The notes beneath the pieces are model-generated. The model made no database searches and was not told the DNA's origin. It saw only the letters and a list, made by a program, of their open reading frames with translations. A stretch of DNA of 56,065 bases from the NCBI GenBank assembly GCA_046727575.1, contig JBKPCV010000005.1, positions 1 through 56,065 on the forward strand, written 5' to 3'. The translations under genes were made by a program, and so were the position numbers. Of the stretch, positions 50,752-56,065 are shown in pieces; the stretch's first letter is position 1; each line of letters begins with the position of its first letter. The DNA is from DASPTH01 sp046727575. Lineage in GTDB: Bacteria; Actinomycetota; Acidimicrobiia; IMCC26256; DASPTH01.

Positions 50752-52263
50752 GTGGTCACCGAACTTCGCAGCAGCAGAGGAATCGTTCTGGCGCTGACGT
50801 GCGCCGCGCAGTTCATGGTCGTCCTCGATGTGGCGATCGTGAACGTGGCGTTGCCGTCGATCGAGCACGACCTCGGTCTCAGTCAGAGCACGTTGCAATG
50901 GGTCGTGATCGGCTACGGGCTGATGCTGGGAGGCTTCCTGCTCTTCGGCGGCCGGATGGCCGACCTGCTGGGCCGGCGGCCCGTCTTCCTCACCGGGCTC
51001 ACGCTGTTCACGGCTGCATCCCTCCTCGCCGGCCTCGCGCAGTCCGCCGCGTTGCTGATCCCGGCCCGAGGACTCCAGGGACTCGGTGCCGCGATGGTCG
51101 CGCCCGCCGCCCTCTCGATCCTGGCGGTCAACTTCCCGCAGGGGCAGGAGCGCAACCGCGCGCTCGGAATCTTCGGCGCCGTTGGTGGTACGTCGGCGTC
51201 GGTGGGTGTCATCGCCAGCGGCCTCCTCACGGACGGGCCGGGCTGGCGCTGGGTGTTCTTCATCAACGTTCCCGTGGGCATCGTGCTCATCGCGATCGCG
51301 GCGACATTCCTGCGTGCCGACCGTGCACCGCGGCGAGCCGGGAAGTTCGATGTCGCGGGTGCGACGACCGTGACCGGCGGTCTGTTGCTCCTCGTCTATG
51401 CCCTGAACCGTGGAGCCGACTACGGCTGGAGCTCGGCCTCGACACTGCTGCTGTTCGCGGTCGCCGCGACACTGTTGGCGGCCTTCGTGCGGATCGAGGG
51501 AAGGTCGCCCGCGCCGCTCGTGCCGGCAACGGCGCTGAAGCACCGCACCCTCGTCGCTGCCAACCTCTCAGCGTTCTTCACGTTCAGCGCGTTCTTCTCG
51601 TTCATCTTCCTCGGCTCGCTCCTCATGCAGCAGGTGCTCGGATATTCGCCGACGAAGACCGGAGTGTCGTGGCTCGCGACCTCGACAACGGCGTTCGTGG
51701 CGTCCGCATTGACCGGCGCGCGCCTCGTTGCGCTCGTCGGTGTACGCCGCCTCCTCGTCGCGGGCCTCTCACTGCTCGCGATCGGCGCGCTCTGGCTGAC
51801 GCAGGTGCCCGCAAACGCCAACTACTTCACTGATCTGCTACCCGCCTTCCTCCTCGCCGGTGTGGCCATCGGGCTGTGCGCGCCATCCATTCAGATCGCG
51901 GCACTCACCGGTATCTCGGACTCCGCGTCGGGATTCGCGTCGGGCCTGGTCGAGACGATGCGCGAGATCGGCGGGGCCGCGGGCGTCGCGGCCGTCTCGA
52001 CCGTGCTCGTGTCCCAAGCCGGCCTCGACGGTTTCCACGGCGGTTTCGTCGTGATCGGTGTCGCCGCCGCGATCGGAGCGCTCACCGCCGCGATCGCCTT
52101 TGCGCGCAGCGCCCGCGGGGCGCAGGAGCCGCCACTCGACGTCGAGCACAAGTCGGAGGATGGCGTGCTCGTGCCCATCGTCCTGCCGACCCACGAACAA
52201 CCCCTCGAGGAGTGGCCGATGGAGAACGCGGGGTCAGCGGGCTCCGGCGGACGCGGTTTCTAG
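50752..52263 (+). CDS. DHA2 family MFS drug exporter (14 helices)
   Basis: A 503-residue EmrB/QacA-type proton-driven exporter. Motifs are LDVAIVNVALPSIEHDL (helix 1), GRMADLLGRRPVFLTGL (motif A) and RGLQGLGAAMVAPAALS (motif B/C area), with about 14 membrane segments and a 45-residue cytosolic tail. GTG 50752 follows GGAAGGGGA by about 7 bases; an earlier start at 50689 is less likely. HxlR-SCP2 is the probable regulator. Its stop overlaps that of the convergent oxidoreductase through CTAG. Confidence 0.93.
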   Translation: MVTELRSSRGIVLALTCAAQFMVVLDVAIVNVALPSIEHDLGLSQSTLQWVVIGYGLMLGGFLLFGGRMADLLGRRPVFLTGLTLFTAASLLAGLAQSAALLIPARGLQGLGAAMVAPAALSILAVNFPQGQERNRALGIFGAVGGTSASVGVIASGLLTDGPGWRWVFFINVPVGIVLIAIAATFLRADRAPRRAGKFDVAGATTVTGGLLLLVYALNRGADYGWSSASTLLLFAVAATLLAAFVRIEGRSPAPLVPATALKHRTLVAANLSAFFTFSAFFSFIFLGSLLMQQVLGYSPTKTGVSWLATSTTAFVASALTGARLVALVGVRRLLVAGLSLLAIGALWLTQVPANANYFTDLLPAFLLAGVAIGLCAPSIQIAALTGISDSASGFASGLVETMREIGGAAGVAAVSTVLVSQAGLDGFHGGFVVIGVAAAIGALTAAIAFARSARGAQEPPLDVEHKSEDGVLVPIVLPTHEQPLEEWPMENAGSAGSGGRGF

Positions 52264-52871
52264 TCTCCCTGGTACCGCTGTTCGCGCCAGGGATCGCCGT
52301 GGTTGTGGTAGCCGTTGGTTTCCCAGAAGCCGGGCTCGTCGTGGTCGAGCACACGGAGCCCGGCGACCCACTTCGCGCTCTTCCAGAAGTACAGGTGTGG
52401 TACGAGCAGCCGAGCGGGGCCGCCGTGTTCGACCGGTAGTGGCTCGCCGCCGTAGTCGAAGGCGACCCATGCCTGACCTCCCGTCACGTCGGCGAGCGGA
52501 AGGTTCGTCGTGTAGCCGGTGTGGCAGAACGCCAGGATGTGGGTGGCGTTGGGCAGCACCCGAGCCGCGTCGAGCAAGGTGTCGAGCGAGACGCCCCCGA
52601 AGGTCACGTCGTGTTTCGACCATGCGGTCACGCAATGAATGTCGCCCGAATACGTCGAGGACGGCAGCGCATGGGTCTGTTCCCACGTCCAGGTCTGGGG
52701 CTGCTCGACGAGGCCTTCGATGGTGAACGTCCAGCTCTCGGTCGAGAGCCGGGGCGTGACTTCGGCCGTGAGCACGGGCCATACGTCCCCGACGTCGTAC
52801 TGACCGGGTGGGAGCCAGCTCGCCCGCACCTGTGATTCCCGCTTGTGGAAGCCTCTCGTGAACCGGGCCAT
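52260..52871 (-). CDS. sulfite oxidase-like molybdopterin oxidoreductase
   Basis: A 203-residue Moco-binding domain of the sulfite-oxidase family (MsrP/YedY-like single-domain type). Cys in DIHCVTAWSK is the molybdenum ligand. TWTFTIEGLVEQPQTWTWEQ, GGVSLDTLLDAARV and GGPARLLVPHLYFWKSAKWV are family motifs. No Tat signal is present, so it looks cytosolic. It is the last gene of a three-gene minus-strand operon with the alkyltransferase-like and SnoaL-like genes. The substrate is unknown. Confidence 0.92.
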   Translation of the reverse strand: MARFTRGFHKRESQVRASWLPPGQYDVGDVWPVLTAEVTPRLSTESWTFTIEGLVEQPQTWTWEQTHALPSSTYSGDIHCVTAWSKHDVTFGGVSLDTLLDAARVLPNATHILAFCHTGYTTNLPLADVTGGQAWVAFDYGGEPLPVEHGGPARLLVPHLYFWKSAKWVAGLRVLDHDEPGFWETNGYHNHGDPWREQRYQGD

Positions 52872-52912
52872 GACCTACTCTCCTTCTCCGCGTAAGAGAA
52901 CCCTCGCGCGCC

Positions 52913-53185
52913 TCACGGCTGTCGCGCCTTGGTGAGGTCGACGCGATCACCGCGTAGTGGGACTCCCTCGTGACGGAGGAGTTCGAGCTGGGTATCGCCC
53001 ATGGGCACCGTTCCGTCCGCGCGGACGACGCGGTGCCATGGAACGCGGGCCGGGTGCTCGGCGAGGACGCGGCCGACCAGTCTGGGTGCTGCCGGATCGA
53101 TATCGGCGAAGGTGCGAACCGTCCCCCTGGGAATTGCGCGCACGCGCGCCACGATGCGTTCTGCTCGCTCGTTCGTGTCCTTCAT
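52913..53185 (-). CDS. alkyltransferase-like protein (ATL, MGMT DNA-binding domain)
   Basis: A 90-residue protein with the C-terminal domain of O6-alkylguanine-DNA alkyltransferase (VRAIPRGTVRTFADI, GRVLAEHPARVPWHRVVRADG). The active-site Cys of PCHR is Trp (PWHR), the hallmark of ATL proteins, which flag alkylated bases for excision repair without removing the alkyl group. Its ATG overlaps the stop of the SnoaL-like gene (ATGA). Confidence 0.92.
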   Translation of the reverse strand: MKDTNERAERIVARVRAIPRGTVRTFADIDPAAPRLVGRVLAEHPARVPWHRVVRADGTVPMGDTQLELLRHEGVPLRGDRVDLTKARQP

Positions 53186-53544
53186 GGCTGCTCCGAGCTC
53201 GTCGGGACGATCTCGAGCGCGCTGATGAGCTCCCCGCGGAGGGCGAAGCGGTAGTCGAGGTCGACCGCGCCACCTGGGAAGTTGCCTTCGAGATGCGTCT
53301 GTACGTCGATGCGCTCGTCTCCATCGATCTCGGGGCGCGGGCGCGCGTTGCGTACTTCGAGCGTGTACTCGAACTTCGTCGCGACCGTCTCCCGCCATCG
53401 TCGAACCTCGGCCTGACCGCGCCACTCGGCGTCCTCGTCGATCACGACGGCGTCGGCGGTGAAGCAGTCGACCAGGGCGTCGACATTGTCGTGTTCGGCC
53501 GCTGCGAAGTACGCGGAGATGACCGGCGGGAGAAGAGTTGTCAT
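53182..53544 (-). CDS. SnoaL-like/NTF2-fold protein
   Basis: A 120-residue NTF2-fold protein (LPPVISAYFAAAEHDNVDAL, FTADAVVIDEDAEWRGQAEV, GAVDLDYRFALRGELISALE). GAGGAGG before ATG 53544 fixes the start. It is first in the operon with ATL and the sulfite-oxidase-like gene. It may detoxify a small reactive molecule; this is inference from context. Confidence 0.82.
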   Translation of the reverse strand: MTTLLPPVISAYFAAAEHDNVDALVDCFTADAVVIDEDAEWRGQAEVRRWRETVATKFEYTLEVRNARPRPEIDGDERIDVQTHLEGNFPGGAVDLDYRFALRGELISALEIVPTSSEQP

Positions 53545-53716
53545 CGGTCCTCCTCGCTCGGGCGCCTTACGGACAGCCGTGACGGGTCCTCCGCTGAGGA
53601 CGGTACGCACGGCGGCTTCGGAGCAGCGCCAGCGATGCTAGAGGACAGCTCCGGGCGGGCATGCTGCGTATGTGCGCTGCCTGGAAGGCACGGGCCCTGG
53701 CGCCGCGCTCGGCGAG

Positions 53717-56065
53717 ATGCGTCCGAAGCGGCCGATTCGCGACCGGCTGTTCGGGCGCGCCGAGGAACCACACCTCCAACGCCGAACGAGCGACTGGCTT
53801 CGGTTGGCCACGGGCGTCGTCGTTTTGCTGATTGCGGCCCGCCACGCCGGCGACGTCAATGCGACCGAGCAAGCGCTCTACGACCTGGTCGGCACCATAC
53901 CGCGTCAGCTCGACACGGTCTTCTTGGCGATCTACCGGCTCGGGGTGTTGTGGACAGTTGGGCTCGTCGTGCTCGCGACGCTCGTCGCGCGCCGCAGGCG
54001 CTTGGCGCGCGACCTTTTCGTCGCCGGACTGGTCGCGTCGCTTGCGGCGCGCCTGATCGGACGGATTGTCGTTGCGCACTCGACCTTTGCTGGGAGCATC
54101 CGAGAGGCGGCACGCCTCGGCGGATCGCAACAGTTTCCTGCGGTTCGCGTCGCCGTCGTGGTTGCCGTGATTTCCACTGCAGGTCCGTACGTCACGCGTC
54201 CGACACGAGTTGTAGGGCGCGTGTTGATCGTCTCGTTCGCGTTGGCTGCGCTCGCGCTCGGCCGGGCCTTTCCGAACGACCTGTTTGCCGCGGTGGTCCT
54301 CGGCTGGACGGTGGCGGCGGCGGTCCATCTCCTGTTCGGTTCACCGGGAGGGCGACCGACGGTCGAGCAGGTACGGCGCGCCCTCGCGGAGCTCGGCGTC
54401 AATGCGCGCAACGTGCGCCTCGCCGGCGCGCAGCCGACAGGATCAGGATCGACTCTCATGTTTGCGGACGGCGACGACGGCCTCCTGCGGGTGAAGGTCA
54501 TTGGCCGTGACCAAGCGGACGCGCGTCTCCTCGCAAAGGTGTGGCGGTCTGTCGTGTGCCGCGACTCGGGCCCTCCGCTCACCCTCACGCGTCTGCACCA
54601 GCTCGAACGCGAGGCGTATCTCATGCTGGTGGCCCGTGACGCCGGGGTGCGCGTGCCACGAGTGGTCGTGGTCGGAAGCGCGGGAGCGGGCTCGGCGTTC
54701 CTCGTCGTCGCCAGTGTGGGCGGCGTTCCTCTCGTCGAGCTCGAGCCCCGACAGCTCACAGATGACCTGCTCGAGCAAACCTGGTCGAACGTCGCGACGC
54801 TCCACCAAGTCAGGGTTAGCCACGGTCGTCTCGATGCCGAGCACATCGTGGTGTCTGCCGACGGGCCATGGATCGTCGGCTTCGACGACGCGCGGGCGAC
54901 CGCGGCCGCCCACCACCGCGCGTTTGATGTCGCCCAACTACTGGCCGCAACCGCCGCGATCGTGGGTGAACGGCGCTCCATGCGCGCCGCGACGCGCGTG
55001 CTCGGACGCGACACCGTTGCGGCCGCGCTACCGCTCCTCCAACCGGCGGCGCCGAGCCGGTCGACGCGCGAGCTCGCCGGTGGCTACCGCGCCGAGGAAC
55101 AACGCTTGGCGCGACTGCGAGAACGCGCCGCGGCCTCCGTCGGTGTGGACACGCCCGAGCTCACGCGCCTCCGGCGCATCGATGCCGTCAGTGTGGGCAT
55201 GGCACTCGGAGGACTCGTCGCCATCGCCGTGCTGCTCTACGAGGTAGGCGATCCGGGCGAGGTGTGGACGACGATTCGGTCGGCGAGCTGGTCGTGGATC
55301 GCGCTCGCGTTCCTCGTCTCGTTCGCGTCCAACATCGGTTTTGCGATCGGCCTGATGGGCACGGTCCCATTGCGATTGCCGCTTTGGCCGACTACCGAGG
55401 TGCAGGTCGCCATGTCGTTCTCGAACCTGGCGGTGCCCGCCGTCGGCGGTCAAGGCATGCAGGTTCGCTTCCTCCAGAAGATGGGCGTCGACCTCGCCTC
55501 CGCGGTCGCGGCCGGCGGTTTGCTCAGCTCTGCCGGCAATCTGATTGCGGCGCTCGCGCTGTTCGTGCTCGCGATCCTCATCCAGCCGTCGCGCGCCGAC
55601 TTCTCACTGCTCCCGGCGACTGGTCTCGTCGAGCTGGTGATCGCAGTCGTAGTGGTTGTCGCGGCCGCGAGCACGGTCGTGTTGCTCGTACCTCGATTCC
55701 GGCGAGCGACGCTTCCGCCGTTGCGCCGCGCCGCGTCCACCATACGCAGCGTCCTCGGGTCGCCGCGACGGCTCACGCTCCTGATCGGTGGCTACGGGTT
55801 GGCAACACTCCTCGCGACCTGGTGCCTCCAAGCCTGTCTCGTCGCGTTCGGAGGCAGCTTGTCGTACTGGTCATTGCTCGCCGCCAATGTCGGCGTGGTC
55901 ACTGTGGCGTCGATCGTGCCCATTCCGGGCGGCGGGACGGCCGTCGGCACGGTGGGCCTCTCCGCGGTACTCGTGTCGTTTGGCGTGCGCGAACAGGTCG
56001 CCGTTGCCACCGCGCTGGCCAACCAGCTCGTCTATTACTACTTGCCTGCACTCCCCGGCTGGTTC
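53717..56065 (+). CDS. large flippase/LPG-synthase-type membrane protein with kinase-like domain, 3' partial
   Basis: An open frame of 783 codons runs from ATG 53717 to the last base of the window without a stop. About residues 35-210 form an N-terminal membrane region. About 215-440 are a kinase-like domain with SHGRLDAEHIVV (HG at 369-370) and WIVGFDDARA in place of the HRD and DFG motifs. About 490-783 are a lysylphosphatidylglycerol-synthase-type transmembrane domain (VGGQGMQVRFLQKMGVDLAS, PIPGGGTAVGTVGLSAVLV). It probably handles or flips a lipid. The ribosome site is weak, so the true start may differ. Confidence 0.8.
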   Translation, partial: MRPKRPIRDRLFGRAEEPHLQRRTSDWLRLATGVVVLLIAARHAGDVNATEQALYDLVGTIPRQLDTVFLAIYRLGVLWTVGLVVLATLVARRRRLARDLFVAGLVASLAARLIGRIVVAHSTFAGSIREAARLGGSQQFPAVRVAVVVAVISTAGPYVTRPTRVVGRVLIVSFALAALALGRAFPNDLFAAVVLGWTVAAAVHLLFGSPGGRPTVEQVRRALAELGVNARNVRLAGAQPTGSGSTLMFADGDDGLLRVKVIGRDQADARLLAKVWRSVVCRDSGPPLTLTRLHQLEREAYLMLVARDAGVRVPRVVVVGSAGAGSAFLVVASVGGVPLVELEPRQLTDDLLEQTWSNVATLHQVRVSHGRLDAEHIVVSADGPWIVGFDDARATAAAHHRAFDVAQLLAATAAIVGERRSMRAATRVLGRDTVAAALPLLQPAAPSRSTRELAGGYRAEEQRLARLRERAAASVGVDTPELTRLRRIDAVSVGMALGGLVAIAVLLYEVGDPGEVWTTIRSASWSWIALAFLVSFASNIGFAIGLMGTVPLRLPLWPTTEVQVAMSFSNLAVPAVGGQGMQVRFLQKMGVDLASAVAAGGLLSSAGNLIAALALFVLAILIQPSRADFSLLPATGLVELVIAVVVVVAAASTVVLLVPRFRRATLPPLRRAASTIRSVLGSPRRLTLLIGGYGLATLLATWCLQACLVAFGGSLSYWSLLAANVGVVTVASIVPIPGGGTAVGTVGLSAVLVSFGVREQVAVATALANQLVYYYLPALPGWF

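Overview
The window comes from a high-GC actinobacterium. Strong GC bias at third codon positions, GTG/TTG starts, many stop-free antisense frames, tightly packed short operons and the family mix (amidohydrolase-2 paralogues, lipid-transfer thiolase/DUF35 pairs, family III CoA-transferases, TetR/IclR/HxlR regulators) suggest an uncultured soil or freshwater lineage such as Acidimicrobiia. That placement is inference. No rRNA, tRNA, CRISPR array, transposase or phage gene was seen.

Region 1 (1-9.3 kb) is catabolic: a 63-bp tandem repeat, a lipid-transfer thiolase-like protein, a cytochrome P450, a TetR gene divergent from an amidohydrolase, an IclR regulator, an APH-type kinase, then an amidohydrolase and CoA-transferase pair. 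Region 2 (9.3-18 kb) concerns the envelope and uptake: a branched-chain-type solute-binding protein, PstS, two GT-C glycosyltransferases, a PAP2 enzyme, a pentapeptide lipoprotein and secreted proteins. Region 3 (18-22.2 kb) holds a CrtC/AttH-like protein, a second APH-type kinase, a hotdog-like protein and a rhomboid protease. Region 4 (22.2-26 kb) is a stress island (adenylate kinase, Hsp20, baeRF-like protein) interleaved with three gene ruins: a serine dehydrogenase proteinase, a PDZ fragment and an erythromycin esterase.

Region 5 (26-41.4 kb) is a second catabolic block: NTF2-like protein, Gfo/Idh/MocA dehydrogenase, thiolase with its DUF35 partner, three amidohydrolases, three SDRs, an epoxide hydrolase, a decayed CoA-transferase, IclR, TetR and HxlR regulators, and a thioesterase. 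Region 6 (41.4-56 kb) holds an FAH-type hydratase, an ArsR-like/SRPBCC pair, a DrrAB-like ABC exporter behind a SoxR/MerR-like operator, TetR-controlled enzymes, an HxlR-SCP2 regulator divergent from an intact DHA2 exporter, a sulfite-oxidase-like enzyme, an alkyltransferase-like protein, and a large flippase-like membrane protein that runs off the right edge.

The most interesting signal is a 63-bp (21-codon) repeat family found at two distant loci: twice in tandem in opposite orientation at the left edge, and twice in tandem, in frame, at the 3' end of the ABC ATPase gene. The left-edge unit has no stop codon in any of six frames. A second theme is genes reduced to their two ends by internal deletion (proteinase, CoA-transferase, DHA2 transporter). 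A third is the repeated layout of an amidohydrolase divergent from a TetR or IclR regulator, which suggests an expanded set of inducible ring- or CoA-ester-degrading modules.
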